A stretch of DNA of 64,000 bases from Phlyctochytrium arcticum (GCA_025602905.1 JAHLKI010000020.1:124001-188000), one strand, 5' to 3'; positions 1 through 10,895 are shown, counted from the stretch's first letter. Numbers and translations: made by a program. Notes: a model not told the origin generated them from the letters alone.

Positions 1-345
1 TTGTTCCTCTGCTGTATGCAGAACTCGATGAGTGCATCCAGTTCCTCACAGTCCTGCGCTAGGCTGCTGATGCCATATCCTTTGTACGAGGATGAAAGAA
101 CGGGCTGGACCAGAGACCACCTAATTCCATTCAGGGTCTCGGAAAGTTGCTCCGCATAAGGGAGGGAGAGAAGGCCATCGGTCAAACCGCCTACCAAAAT
201 CTGCAACCGTTTGTTTATATAGCTCGTCCATAGTTTGGGCAATCGAACGAGGTCAACTTACGCAACAGTTCGGTTGCTCAACATTTGACTCAAAGGCCGC
301 CAACTTCTTGCCCTTGTCGTAAAGAAAAAGTGATCCTTGCAGCAT
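1..345 (-). CDS. DUF1749-family alpha/beta hydrolase, 5' part only
   Basis: This is the N-terminal part of a gene that runs off the left edge. Exon 1 is 345-262 and starts MLQGSLFLYDKGKKL. A 61-bp GT-AG intron (261-201) follows, and exon 2 runs from 200 to the edge. The exon 2 protein contains VGGLTDGLLSLPYAEQL, then WSLVQPVLSSSYKGYG and LAQDCEELDAL, which is the conserved opening of DUF1749 proteins, a fungal and plant alpha/beta-hydrolase family that includes the SidJ-type siderophore esterases. The catalytic Ser and His would lie outside the window, so activity cannot be judged. The start lies about 105 bp from the divergent SDR gene at 451, so the two probably share a promoter region. Family membership is clear; the substrate is unknown. 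Confidence 0.8.
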
Positions 346-450
346 CGTAGAAATTGACAGTGCATTCCCGTCTCCACATGTTTATTCGCTGGGTTATGTG
401 CAGTTTCAACACGTCACAACTTCCACGCGTTTGCGCTCTGATCGCTGGAG

Positions 451-1515
451 ATGAATCTAGGATTGGAGGACACCCATGTCCTCATGACGGGAGCAAGTGG
501 GGGGGTCGGGTTAGCCACTGCAAAGCAGTTTCTTGGTATGGCCAGTTTTTTTTGTTGCTTTCCTGGAGAACGAATTGCTCACGAGTTGATCTTGGCAGAT
601 GCCGGCGCAAAAGTTACTCTACAGTACAACACTTCACTTGAGCCGTTGGAACCCCTTCTGAAAGCCTATCCGACTAAGGCCGTTGCGTTGAAAGCAGATC
701 TTACCTCGGAGGATGGTACCAAAAGGCTCTTCGCTGCCGCAAAAGAAAAATTTGGGACGGTGGACACTTTGATTGTGCTGCATGGTATTTGGCCATCAGT
801 GGACGTTAGCGTCAAAGACATGCCATTGGAGCGATGGAAGAACACTATGTCTGTCAATTTGGACGGAACGTTTTTGGCATGCAAGTACTATCTGCAAGGA
901 ATTGAGCTGGCCGTCAAGCAAGGCGAGCAGCTCCGCAATGTTGCCATTGTATTCGTTGGGTAAGAGTCACACACTGAAAAATACCAGGTGATGGTTGAGC
1001 TCATTCTCATGCATGTGTGCAGTTCAACCGCTGGAAAGTATGGGGAGGCAATGCACGCTGACTACGCGTGCTCCAAGTCAGCAATCATGACAGGCCTCAC
1101 CCTGAGTTTGAAGAATGAGATTGTTAAAACACATCCACGGGGAAGAGTAAACACTGTTTCTCCTGGTATGCGCCGAAATCTTGCAAAAGCCGGTGCAGCG
1201 TTTTGCGCCTAACCTACACATCTCATCTTGCCAAGGGTGGATCCGTACGCCTATGGCCGAGCGGGCGATGCAGGATCCAAACCTCTTATATGAAGCCCTT
1301 GCCAGCTCACCGCTCAATAAGGTGTCTGAGCCAACCGACGTTAGCAATGGTACGTTACAGATGTAATTCGCACATGCGGAAAGTAATATAAATCTAAAAA
1401 ATGGGTTTCAGCGATTTTATTTTTGGCTAGTGAGAACGCCTCCGGCAATATCACTGGAATATCTTTGGATGTGAATGCAGGTATGGAAGGACGTCTTCTG
1501 AATAACAAGCCATAG
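451..1515 (+). CDS. Short-chain dehydrogenase/reductase (SDR), NAD(P)-dependent
   Basis: Five exons (451-535, 599-959, 1023-1165, 1236-1349, 1412-1515) join in frame to 268 aa. The Rossmann dinucleotide motif TGASGGVG sits near residue 13. The catalytic Ser lies in VGSTAG, and the Tyr-Lys pair in YACSK gives the YxxxK motif. PGWIRTPM is the usual post-catalytic PG motif, and the C-terminus NITGISLDVNAGM is standard for classical SDRs. Intron 1 (536-598) is 63 bp and happens to stay open in frame. Removing it restores the normal AKQFLDAGAKV spacing, so I treat it as an intron. This is a classical FabG-like SDR. The substrate cannot be read from sequence; a 3-oxoacyl or sugar-alcohol substrate is possible. 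Confidence 0.87.
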
Positions 1516-1839
1516 GAAGCTAGTCCAGTTTTTGTAAATTTGCATATACATTACAGTCGTCATCGAATGATAGAGACATCTTTTACCTTCTCACTTGATC
1601 CATAGTTCCAAGGAATACGCATTTGTGACCTTTGAATTGAAGAAAACACTCTGGAGTAGTATTGACAGTCCGTGACAGCCAGCGTGACAGCTGTCTGAAA
1701 TCTGCCTGCGCAACTTGGCCAAATGAACAAGCCAAAGGTCACAACTCCAGACTGAACTCCAGAGCTCAGGTGGACTGCTTCAAGATCTCGAGAAAGAAGT
1801 CCAAGCTTATCATATTAGCCCTTCACAACACTCTGAATA

Positions 1840-2959
1840 ATGTTCCAAATTACTACTCGCTCTGCCTCATGCCTCTTTCACGCTGCCCGGCATGCCGGAG
1901 GAAACAGGATTCCCCGAGAAGTCGTCTCCGCAAAACGTGCATTTACAGCCTGGTCGCAATCTTCGTCAATAGGGTCACCTCCACAACCTCAACCCCAAGC
2001 ACTGGGAGTTCCCTATGTTATCGAGTCTACAGTAAGTGCATGTTGCCCTCAGTAGACTTTCAAGTACTAAATTTTTTGGATGCAGCCCCGTGGAGAGCGA
2101 GTGTTTGACATTTTCTCAAGATTGCTCAAGGAACGGATAATAATGCTAAATGGCGAAGTCCATGATGGAGTCGCAGCAGTTATCGTTGCACAGCTCTTGT
2201 TCCTGGAGGCAGAAAATCCAGAAAAGCCCATCAACTTTTACATCAACTCGCCTGGAGGAAGTGTGACATCTGGGATGGTATGCCTCAAGTTCTTTGGCAC
2301 ATCTGATGAACAAGATCTGACCAATGTCGACCCCCTGTCAACTTATACATAGGCTATATATGATACAGTAAGTGGCTATACAATAGTTCTGATGACAACA
2401 TGTGATTGATCCTTTATCAGATGCAGGTAAACAAAGACCGGAGATTCACCGCCCAACAACTCCAAATCTAATTTCTCGTAGTATATTCAATCCCCCGTAG
2501 CTACCGTATGTATAGGTCAAGCAGCATCAATGGGCTCTCTTCTCCTGGCCGCAGGCGAGCCGGGGCAGCGGTCCATTCTGCCTAATGGACGTATCATGAT
2601 TCATCAACCTAGGTAATTCACTGTGCGTTACGGCTGTGATCGCATCAACACTAATATATGATTCTACTACAGTGGTGGTGCTGCAGGACAAGCCTCCGAC
2701 ATTGCGATCCATGCAAAGGAAATTCTGGAGATTCGAGCACGATTGAACAGTCTTTACCACAAGCACACAAAGCAGTCATTAGAATGGATAGGTTCGTAGT
2801 CTCGTTCCGACATTTTCCCAGTACATTCTGATCGGTCTTCCCTCCCCAGAGAAGACAATGGAACGTGACCATTTCATGAATGCTGAGAACGCACTACAAT
2901 ACGGACTGGTCGACAAAATATTAGAGAAGCGTGTGGTACCACCAAAGCCATCCTCTTGA
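1840..2959 (+). CDS. clpP: ATP-dependent Clp protease proteolytic subunit, mitochondrial
   Basis: Seven exons (1840-2031, 2086-2277, 2353-2367, 2421-2426, 2482-2612, 2673-2791, 2850-2959) give 254 aa. The first ~60 residues are Arg/Ser/Ala rich with few acidic residues, as in a mitochondrial presequence. The ClpP core follows: [29 protein letters not shown], the nucleophile Ser in [14 protein letters not shown], His in MIHQP, and the catalytic Asp in MERDHFM. The product is a self-compartmentalised serine protease that would partner a ClpX-type unfoldase in the mitochondrial matrix. Two internal exons are only 15 nt (AIYDT) and 6 nt (MQ). Without them the conserved helix AIYDTMQYI would be broken, which is why I keep both. 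No clpX is present here. Confidence 0.92.
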
Positions 2960-3102
2960 ACTATCCCAACGACCGAGTAGTCTGTGCAATACTATAAAAG
3001 ATGTATTATCGGCTATGTACAAGAAAGTGAATAATAATCGTTTGCGTCGCTCGTTCCACAACGCTGTCCAACAATAAATAAACGGCCCCCCATCCATCAC
3101 AT

Positions 3103-3805
3103 TTAAGCCAACTCCATATCGGCCTTCTCCTCCGAAACGGCGAGAAGTTTCTCTGTAAAGTGCTTCTTGAGCGCAGGTTCGCCCACCAATTGGACATTCC
3201 GCTTGACTTCCAGCAAGTTTTGTTGTTTCTCGTGCTCGGCCTTTCCAGCAACCCGGTTCCTGTAGAATACACGGTCTCGTCGAGCCTTGATGTCGGCAAC
3301 ACGCTTCATAGCCTTGATTGTAGTAGCCATAAGATCACGATCGTACCGGACGGGTATATTTCGCCGCTTTTCGAACTCCAGTGTAGCATCCTAAACAGAG
3401 CAGGACAGTCAGACATGAGCCAAGATCAACGGTGCATTCGGACTTACGATTGTCATGTCCTTGCCAGCTGCTCTTCGGAATGCCTTCGTCCATCGGACCT
3501 TTCTTGGGTTACGCTTCATTTTGAAGTTCTTGTGACATTTGGAACGGCACTAATTCAGGACGCAAAGCGTTAGTCAAAATGTTTTTGAAGATAAACAATG
3601 CCACTTGGTCGCTTAAGATCCGGAAAGGGCATCATGATTCCCAGTGCCCCGCATCCGTCCTGGGCTCTGATGTTTGGGGTATCGACAAAAACAGAGGGGA
3701 TCGAATACTTACAAATCGGAAAGTTTTGCTATCGTTTCGCACAAACATGGTGCCATGACCAGGGTAAATCGTACTCGAGCAAAAGTAACACTTTTCTAAC
3801 CGCAT
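3103..3805 (-). CDS. rlp24: Ribosome biogenesis protein Rlp24 (RPL24-like)
   Basis: Three exons on the minus strand (3805-3713, 3549-3448, 3390-3103) give 160 aa. The N-terminus [18 protein letters not shown], followed by [13 protein letters not shown], is the TRASH-type zinc-binding L24e fold with Cys at 6, 9, 32 and 36. Next comes the basic segment [17 protein letters not shown]. The C-terminal part, [18 protein letters not shown] and onward, is a charged helix typical of Rlp24 rather than of ribosomal L24 itself. In yeast, Rlp24 recruits the AAA ATPase Drg1 to pre-60S particles and is exchanged for RPL24 in the cytoplasm. The length is close to metazoan RSL24D1 and slightly shorter than yeast Rlp24. 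It is divergent from the PYM gene, whose start lies 234 bp away. Confidence 0.92.
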
Positions 3806-4039
3806 GTTGACAGACTGCTACGGGGGTTTAAGGAAGTTGGGATGGAAAGGAAGGCCTGGTCTAACGGTTGTTGTTGTTGCGGTTCAAGAATTGGCAGCAG
3901 AATTGCGCTGGCAAGTGTTTTCCAAAAAAATTGTGAAAACACGCTTAGCAAATGACAGGGTCACGTGCTGGTGTTGCACAAAGATCGACTTGAAGTCTTT
4001 GGAGTTTCGCGGGAAAGAACTCTTATCTCAATCACCCTC

Positions 4040-4618
4040 ATGTCAAAGATTTCCGGCATAATATCCAGTGGACAGTCGGGCGAACGTGTTGTTCCTGCTT
4101 CGCGCCGGCCCGACGGCTCTCTCCGGCCTGAGCGGAAAGTTCGACCGGGTTACGTCGCTCCAGAAGATGCGGTCCGGTACACCAATGCAAAGGTGGAAGC
4201 GACACGGGTACCGGAAGGATATGTTCCAGGGCTCGGGGCACTTGGATCTGTGTCCAAAGGAGGAGAGTCAACTGGGGCGATAAGTAAAAGCGCAAAGAAG
4301 AATGCCAAGCGGAAGGCAAAGAAGACGGAAGAGGGTGAGAGTTTGGGGACGGATGCTGCAAAGATGACTAGCGCAGCAGCAACTCCCGAGACGGCCGTGG
4401 CCGATACGGCAGCGTCAGAGAAAGCATCTGAAATGGATCAGGCTGCGTTGGAGAAGCGCATGAAGAATCTCCGGAAAAAGCACCGCCAAATCACGGACCT
4501 CGCCGCCAAGGACCCATCCACACTACTACCGGAACAAGCGGAGAAGTTGGCTAGTCAAAGTGCCGTCGAGCGGGAAATAGCTGATGTAGACTCATTGCTA
4601 GCCAAGCTTCTGGTATAA
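4040..4618 (+). CDS. pym1: Partner of Y14 and Mago (PYM), exon-junction-complex recycling factor
   Basis: Single exon, 192 aa. I chose the ATG at 4040 (MSKISG); the frame stays open upstream to 3965, but that stretch does not look like PYM. The N-terminal block SRRPDGSLRPERKVRPGYVAPE matches the PYM/WIBG domain that binds the Mago-Y14 heterodimer. YVPGLGALG follows. A basic segment KKNAKRKAKK, an Ala/Glu-rich linker and a C-terminal charged helix (residues ~140-192, EKRMKNLRKKHRQITDLA) correspond to the ribosome-binding coiled-coil end of PYM. The family disassembles exon-junction complexes from spliced mRNA during translation. That fits a genome this rich in introns. Length is close to human PYM1 (about 200 aa). 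Confidence 0.87.
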   Translation: MSKISGIISSGQSGERVVPASRRPDGSLRPERKVRPGYVAPEDAVRYTNAKVEATRVPEGYVPGLGALGSVSKGGESTGAISKSAKKNAKRKAKKTEEGESLGTDAAKMTSAAATPETAVADTAASEKASEMDQAALEKRMKNLRKKHRQITDLAAKDPSTLLPEQAEKLASQSAVEREIADVDSLLAKLLV

Positions 4619-4761
4619 TGCCCTATTCAGAGATGTACATACAAATTTTCCCACCCAGCCAATAAAATAAAGACCTTTGTAGAATGTGGATAATGTAGAA
4701 TTGACGATATCTACAAGAAGATTTACATGACGAAGGAGATGAGTGGGGTGCTCCTCGGCCT

Positions 4762-6670
4762 CTACCAAGAGCCAAGATCCAAAACCGTTGCGAGCCACAT
4801 GCAAAACAAAGCAAATATACCGCAAGCGACAAAAATGACAATTTCTAAACTGTTGTTGCCCGACCGCTGATCCTCCAAAACGGCCTCCTTTGTATGGCGA
4901 ATGTGCTCAGGCGGGGCAGGGACATAACGCGTGGCCTTGAACTGTTTCACGGCCCATGGTGCAGGTGGTGGAGGCACGCGTTCGGTCACGTAACCTCCGT
5001 TCAAATGTACGGGGAAAGGGCACGAGGCGCCAAGCGACAGGGCTGCGAGCAAGCCAGATGTTGTACCATCCTCTGCAAAAAAGACCCAATCTCAGATCGA
5101 GGATATGAGATTTACAAACAAGGGCATCAGCTCTTACCATGGAACCCATAGTTTGTCCATGCACCCGCGTACGTCACGCCTTGTACGTTCTGTATGTCAT
5201 TCAGTTTCTCTTGGGCAGCAATCGTTTCTGGTGCGTATAGAGGATGCTCATAGGTCCAAGATCCCAGAACTTTCGCTGGGTCTGGTTCGTACAATGGATT
5301 GAGAGTCGCAAAGACTGGGCCGGCATGATCCATTTGCAAGAAAGGCTGCAGGCGGTTCATCCAATAGGTCAAGCATACGACTGGATTCTTGACCTCGGAC
5401 TCTGTGGCGGGTGTGCTTGTCAAATAATTCCAAGCGGCCCAAGCACGACGTGATCTCGGCATGAGCTAAAGCAAACGAGTTTAAGAAAATGCGGAAATAT
5501 GACTGCGCGCGATACGGCTGTTCTAACCTTTTGATCACGATGTAGCACCAAGCGGTTTCCACCTACGTACTTGATTGCTCCCAATATCTTGCGCTCGTCG
5601 GGGGTAGCGTTCTCTCCCAAAATTTTGAGCGCTTGATCACTATGTGTTGCCAATATAACATGATCATATACTACACGGCCGCCCTTTGCATCAGTTAAAG
5701 CAATGGAGCCGTCCGGCAAGCGTTCCAGAGTGGTGATGGCAGTGCCAACTCGGATGTCATTAACGACTTTTTGGATTTTAGCGACGTACTCTCGGCTAGT
5801 AGCATAAATGAGGCGTCAGGTTACCATCCTCATCAAGACGTTAAACTCACCTTCCATTGGTGACTGTTCTCCATCTGGGGCGTTTACCAATTTGCAGGAG
5901 TTGGTGGTTCCGCATGAACCGAAGCAGAGTCAGAACTGGGAACTTATCGAAAGCCATGTCAGCAGGGGTGGACCATATTGCCGCAGTCATTGGCACAATG
6001 TAATTCTCATAAAAGAATGTAGAATACGAGCGCTCGTTGAAAAACTCTGCCAAGGTTTTCTTGGCCATTGGATGTTCTGAGAAGCTTGACATCAGTCAGC
6101 AACACCTTGGAAAACAAACGGGTGAAACACACCTCTTTCTTCCTGAGTGGTTCCACTCTTTACTTTGCCTTCGTCATCAAAAGCCAGGCTGTCTGCGTCC
6201 GCCGCAATGCGCTTGGCCTCGTTGTGAAAGCGTACGATATCCAAAATCATTCTCCATAATCCACGCGCGTTATCCCCCAGAGGTAAGATGTTTTTTCTTT
6301 GTGAGAAAACGGTGCTGAGATTATCACCACACCACTCAAATTCGCCCTTGTTTCGAGATACGGAGAATGACATGTCTGTTATGGACATTGGGACATCAAG
6401 TGCCCGCATTAATGCCAGATAGTTGGGATACGTGACAGGATTGCAGACGATAAATCCAGTATCAACAGGCAGCTTTTCAATGCTTCCTGGCGTAGTAGGA
6501 AACAAAGCCGGAAAGTCCACAGTATGCGTATGCCCACCGACATAGTCACCGGATTCGTAGACTGTAACGGAATATTTTTCCGGTTCGCGTGCGAGAAGCC
6601 ATGCCGCTGAAAGTCCAGCTACCCCCGATCCAACGACGGCAATGCGCTTTGGAGTGGACTTTGCCGACAT
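4762..6670 (-). CDS. FAD/NAD(P)-binding amine-oxidase-like protein (COG2907 type) with C-terminal membrane anchor
   Basis: Five exons (6670-6133, 6076-5851, 5795-5528, 5465-5138, 5072-4762) close in frame to 556 aa. The FAD-binding dinucleotide motif VGSGVAGLSAAWLLA sits at residues ~11-25, followed by YESGDYVGGHTHT and DTGFIVCN. Internal blocks HPMAKKTLAEFFNERSYS, VILATHSDQALKILG and GAWTNYGFHEDG are typical of COG2907 predicted oxidoreductases. In bacteria these often sit beside cyclopropane-fatty-acid synthase and DUF1365 genes; neither neighbour is present here. The last ~25 residues (SLEIVIFVACGIFALFCMWLATVL) form one hydrophobic segment, suggesting a tail-anchored or single-pass enzyme. 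The reaction is unknown; lipid modification is an inference from the bacterial context. Confidence 0.87.
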
Positions 6671-6922
6671 TATTATTGCTGTTGCCCGGAACTTGAATTG
6701 GTAGATCGATCCCGCCAGGGGACGGAGATGGTGCGGTTTGCGGTGCGGCTCAGCTGCCGCATCGGCCCTGGATCGGCCAGTTTTGTTCATTTGCCCATAT
6801 CGGGGATTATGAATGTGACGTTGTCGGATTTGATTTTGTGCTGGATTTTGCGACGAGAAATTTGGAGAAATTCCAAGTTTGACCCGATATATAAAACCTT
6901 GCGAATACATGGGCCGTCTCCC

Positions 6923-8171
6923 ATGATCTTGCGCTTTCCCTTGAACACTTTCCGCCGCCTTAATCTCGCCGCAGCTTCCTGCATTAGACCCAAAGCAGGT
7001 CAATCCATCCTGCATTCTACCACTGGTTTTGCAAAATATTACAGCAACATGAGAGTCCTCGTAGTGCCCGTACTTTCGGACAACTACTCATACATATTGG
7101 TGGACGAGGCGACCAAGCAGGTTTGTGAGACATCCATAAATTATCAGATCCATTCCCTAACGTGCACAAACTAGGCTGCGGTAGTTGACCCAGGTACATC
7201 ACAAGCAGGCCAAAGTTAGACCCCACAAAGATCTAAATAATGTTTGAAGTGTCTCCAAGTAAAGTCCTGGCTGCTCTGAAAGAAACCGGGGCCGAGTTGA
7301 GGGGTATCATCACGACTGTAGGAAAAAGCACACTTGGAACTTACAACCACACTGAGATCTGATGCCCATTCTGCTCACAGCATCATCATGCGGACCATGC
7401 CGGTGGCAACAAGGAACTTCTCTCTCTCATGAAAGACCACGATCTTACTGTGTGGGGCGGCGATGATCGCATACCCGGTCTCACACACCCTGTTCAGAAC
7501 GGTGAAGTCTTTTCTCTGGGCCGTTTGAAAATCAAGGCTCTGGAGACGAAATGCCACACCCAGTAAGTTATACGTAGCTATGATAGTTTCAATAACTTAT
7601 GTTCACCATTTCACATAGAGGCTCAGTTTCATTCTATGTAGTGGACCCGGAAACTCAAGAAAAAGCTGTCTTCACGGGAGACACAATGTTCATCGCAGGG
7701 TTCGTGACGAGCGATACGTCCTACATTGCTTACACACTAAACATCTTTCTTATAGCTGTGGTCGTTTTTTTGAAGGAGATGCACATCAGATGCATCACTC
7801 ATTAATCGAGGTTTTGGGAACGTTGCCCGGCGACACTAAAGTTTATTGTGGTCATGAGTATACCAAGGTAGATGGGACAGGAATGTGTCATTCGCCATGT
7901 ACATGACTGATCATATTTGTAGTCAAATCTGCGCTTCGCACAAAGTCTGGACCCTTCTTATGCGCCTGTTCTTCAAAAACTTCAGTGGTGCGAGGATCAT
8001 CCCCAATCTGTACCTTCGACCATAGCCGACGAGTTGTCTTTCAATCCATTCATGAGACTGGGGGATCCCGCGATACGACGAAAGGTGGGCGTGCCAGACA
8101 ATGGCGGGCGAGATGTGTCAGTAGAAGTAATGGCCCGACTGCGGGCCTTGAAGGATCAGTTTCGTGGTTGA
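6923..8171 (+). CDS. GLO2: Glyoxalase II (hydroxyacylglutathione hydrolase), mitochondrial/cytosolic
   Basis: Seven exons (6923-7120, 7175-7193, 7250-7317, 7381-7562, 7619-7699, 7756-7867, 7923-8171) give 302 aa. The metallo-beta-lactamase signature [10 protein letters not shown] is split by an intron between T and HHH. Other metal or structural motifs are [28 protein letters not shown] and YCGHEYT. The enzyme hydrolyses S-D-lactoylglutathione to D-lactate and glutathione. The first ATG gives a 42-residue basic, hydroxylated leader ([16 protein letters not shown]) that looks mitochondrial. A second in-frame ATG at 7049 ([15 protein letters not shown]) begins exactly where cytosolic glyoxalase II starts, so two isoforms are plausible, as for human HAGH. 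Exon 2 is only 19 nt. Confidence 0.92.
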
Positions 8172-8703
8172 TGGCTGTGGCAGCAGCTCCACCACCGCAA
8201 ATAATACTACCGGGTAGTTAGTTAGTTTTTTTGGAGTTTCCCAGTGAGAGAAGACTCTGGAAGCCGCGCAGCTTTGTCAAATATCCATGGGAGAAAGTTT
8301 TAAGATTTTCTTGGCCACATTTTTAGCCCGCGCGTATAAACAAAATCCTGAGTATGCGCAACTCTCTTTTAGAAAATTTTCCGGGCGGGTACATTATTTT
8401 TGGGCACAACGTCGTTAAACTCTCCAATGTTAAACACAAGTCGACCCGAGGGTAATTAATAGGAACATGACCCGAAAAAATGGGACAAATATTTACCACT
8501 AGGGAATTCTCAAACTATGCCCACGTTTTATCTTTAGAAATGGATATTCTGTCCTGAGATTTTTTTTTCTTTCCCAGTCTGAAATTAAATCCTATAAAGG
8601 CATCCCTCTCGTGTCGACTTCCCTTCCTCCCTTCATCCCTTCAGTTGCCCATATCTCAATACCCAATACCCACTTTCCTTGAATCGAACAAGTTTATTTC
8701 ACC
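8172..8703. other. Intergenic region and promoter of the first surface-protein gene
   Basis: No coding signal. AT-rich, with several homopolymer runs. The last ~110 bp are pyrimidine-rich (TCCCTTCCTCCC-type) downstream of a TATA box and probably form the 5' UTR of the gene at 8704. Confidence 0.6.
8593..8598 (+). promoter_or_regulatory. Putative TATA box
   Basis: TATAAA about 105 bp upstream of the ATG at 8704, followed by a CT-rich leader. The paralogous gene at 16105 also has a TATA box upstream of a short leader. Confidence 0.5.
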
Positions 8704-10124
8704 ATGAAACTCAGCTTACTTGCCTCCCTTGGATTTGTAGGAGCTGCTTCGGCAGCTGCTATTGCTGTTCAGGGCACCACAAACTCTCTCCAGTCCGCCT
8801 CAGTGTCGTCGACTAAGAAAGTCTGGCTCGCGATCAATGCCCACACTGGAGCATCTTGTAGCAGTAAGTAGCCTGTTGATTGGCCTCTTTGTCGAATAAA
8901 AACTCATTTTCTTTAGACCCAATCTTCAAGTTTGCTCAGTTGGATATGGGGTACTATTTCGCTCAAGCCAACGTCTCGAGTGCCATCAGCTCTCTCCTAT
9001 TCCAAGAGGCAGCCAGTGAACTCAGTATTTCCAAAAGTATTCCCACCTCACTAAGCACCTGCAAAGACTTTGAAAATCTCGGCAACATGTATTCAGCTTT
9101 GCAAGCTACGGATGGCGGTGCCGATGAATCGGACTTTGAAAATACGGCCATGGGTCTATTACTGTCTGGATTTTCCGCATCAGCCGCTCTTCCTGAGGGC
9201 GTTTTCAAGAACCTTGGAGAGTTGTCCAAAGGAAAATGCGTCTCAACGGCACGGGAAAAATTCGCGTATAGTCTGTCCGCCAAGTGCTACGAGACTGAAC
9301 GGGATCCTGCCTTCCCATCTGGAAAATCACCCTACGTTACAACATACAGCGGCATGGGTCAAACCAGCTGTAGCAGTGATCTGGCTACCATTGTATCCGG
9401 CCAGCTTGCTGACGGTGTCTGCTATTCCAACAATATCCTGGCCATCAATGGCGCTGGCGACGGTGGTTGCTGGACAGCGAGCTGCACCGGCAAAGCTCCC
9501 AACATCACCTTTACTGATATTGCTGGAGCACTCCAAGGATCCCTTCCGCAAAATGCAACAAGCTGCAATGTCGATAATTCAGGAGCGACACCCTTTACCA
9601 ACCAAGTCATGTGTGTCGTAGGCAGCGAAAAGTCTCTGGTTGCGCAAACCATCCGCCAGGAAGTTGCCTTTTCAGGTTCAGGAGATTCGCTTACTTCTCT
9701 CGCCGGCAACCTTGGTATGAAGTTCTCATCAAGCGGCGCTGTTGTGGTCAACGTCACCGTCGGTGCTACGCCGGAAGTTGCCAAGGCCCCTCCCAGCAAC
9801 GGCATCAACACTTACTACCATTTCCAAGTGCCCACTGGAACGGTGTTCTCGGCGCTGATTAGCTTCACCTACGATGATTCCCTCCTCAACCAGTTCCAAT
9901 ACAAGCCTGATGCCTTGAAGTGGGCTGTGTACAACGAGTTGGCTCAGGAGTGGCAAGTCAAATCTGACAGCAAGTACAATCCCACCAGCAAATCTGTTGA
10001 ATATACCACGACCGGCTTCTCTGAATGGACCATCGTTGCTACCACTTCAGCTTCTATCCGCGCCGCTGCACCCCCACTCCTCATACTTCTCGGCTTGATT
10101 GTATCTTTCACCGCACATATGTAG
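8704..10124 (+). CDS. Secreted, GPI-anchor-type cysteine-rich surface protein, copy 1
   Basis: Two exons (8704-8863, 8917-10124) give 455 aa. A signal peptide is clear (MKLSLLASLGFVGAASA). The mature part has many paired Cys, potential N-glycosylation sites such as NVTV, and a hydrophobic C-terminus (APPLLILLGLIVSFTAHM) without a cytosolic tail, as expected for a GPI-attachment signal. It is paralogous along its whole length to the protein at 16105: both share DPAFPSGKSPYV or DPAFPPGKSPYV, GQTSC, QLADGVCYSNNIL or QLADGMCYSNNIL, and a C-terminal beta-rich block ending GFSEWTIV or GFSEWTVV. That block resembles the strand motif (xHFSxWTV) seen near the end of many fungal and protist extracellular domains. 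I do not recognise a named family. An adhesin or wall protein is an inference. Confidence 0.8.
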
Positions 10125-10895
10125 AGTTGGCTTTTCAGCCTTCCGGATATTAGCACATACCCACGTTTAGTTAGCTTTTCCGATTTTAGCACATACCCCT
10201 GACTTAATCGTCATTTGCCAATCACAAGTATAGTAGCCTTTAACATTTTTTTCTGAAATAGTTGACATCAATAATCATTTTTCTCTCTCTACATCTACAT
10301 GTCGGTCGAGGATGTTGGTGGATGAACGCAGCTTGATAAATACTACGGTGAACTTACTTATAATGACTTGCCCCGTTAGCGAAAAAAGCAGAAGAATGAA
10401 TGGCACAGAGCAATTTCCGTATGTGGGATATTTCACTGGTGTCCTGGAGTCACCCGGACACTTTTCGGGCCTGCTTCTTTGGAGAGATGAGCGATGGAAG
10501 TGCTACTTTAGTAAAGGAGAGTTGACACAGTGTCACAATATGTGAATGGCAGAAGATGGGCGTTCATTCCATTTGATGTAATTTGTATTTTATTCCTGCG
10601 TACATTGCTAGTTTAGTTAGTATGAGTTATGTATTTTTTAAGTCCATCTGCGGTCCGTTTTGATTTTTTTTCGAACATTAGTGTTTTATTTTTCTCATAC
10701 TGATTTATTCTCATTTTGTTTTTAACTTTTTTAAAACAGAGGAAGTGGAGATATAGGAAGTTTTTCATATTTGGGCCAGTATCACTGTTGTGACGAGAAC
10801 CTGTCAAGACCAGAGCCCCCGTCAAAGCAGCCTCCACAGCAACGTTGGGGAAATCTACATGAAGCCTAGATTTTTTCTGAGTTTCGCGTACGTAT
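10125..10895. other. Non-coding region with short tandem and dispersed repeats
   Basis: No convincing gene. Just after the stop of the surface gene, a ~38-bp unit (agc-ttccg-ttagcacataccc) occurs twice in tandem around 10136-10200. Blocks at 10268-10363 and 10446-10480 are repeated near 12718-12868 on the far side of the EsV-1-7 pseudogene. Confidence 0.55.
10268..10480 (+). repeat. Left copy of imperfect direct repeat flanking the EsV-1-7 pseudogene
   Basis: Segments beginning CAATAATCATTTTT, then GGTCGAGGATGTTGGT followed by GATGAACG, ACGGTGAA and ACTTATAA, and later TTTTTCGGGCC-type sequence recur in the same order at 12718-12868. The spacing differs by indels. The order and orientation indicate an old duplication. 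Confidence 0.6.

Noticed and set aside
3965..4039. Upstream 25 codons in frame with PYM
   Set aside because: PYM proteins begin close to the SRRPDG block, and the upstream residues look like leader sequence.
6671..7015. Extended N-terminus of the FAD enzyme to an ATG at 7015
   Set aside because: It would overlap the glyoxalase II leader on the opposite strand and adds non-conserved sequence; FAD proteins of this type start near the dinucleotide fold, matching the ATG at 6670.
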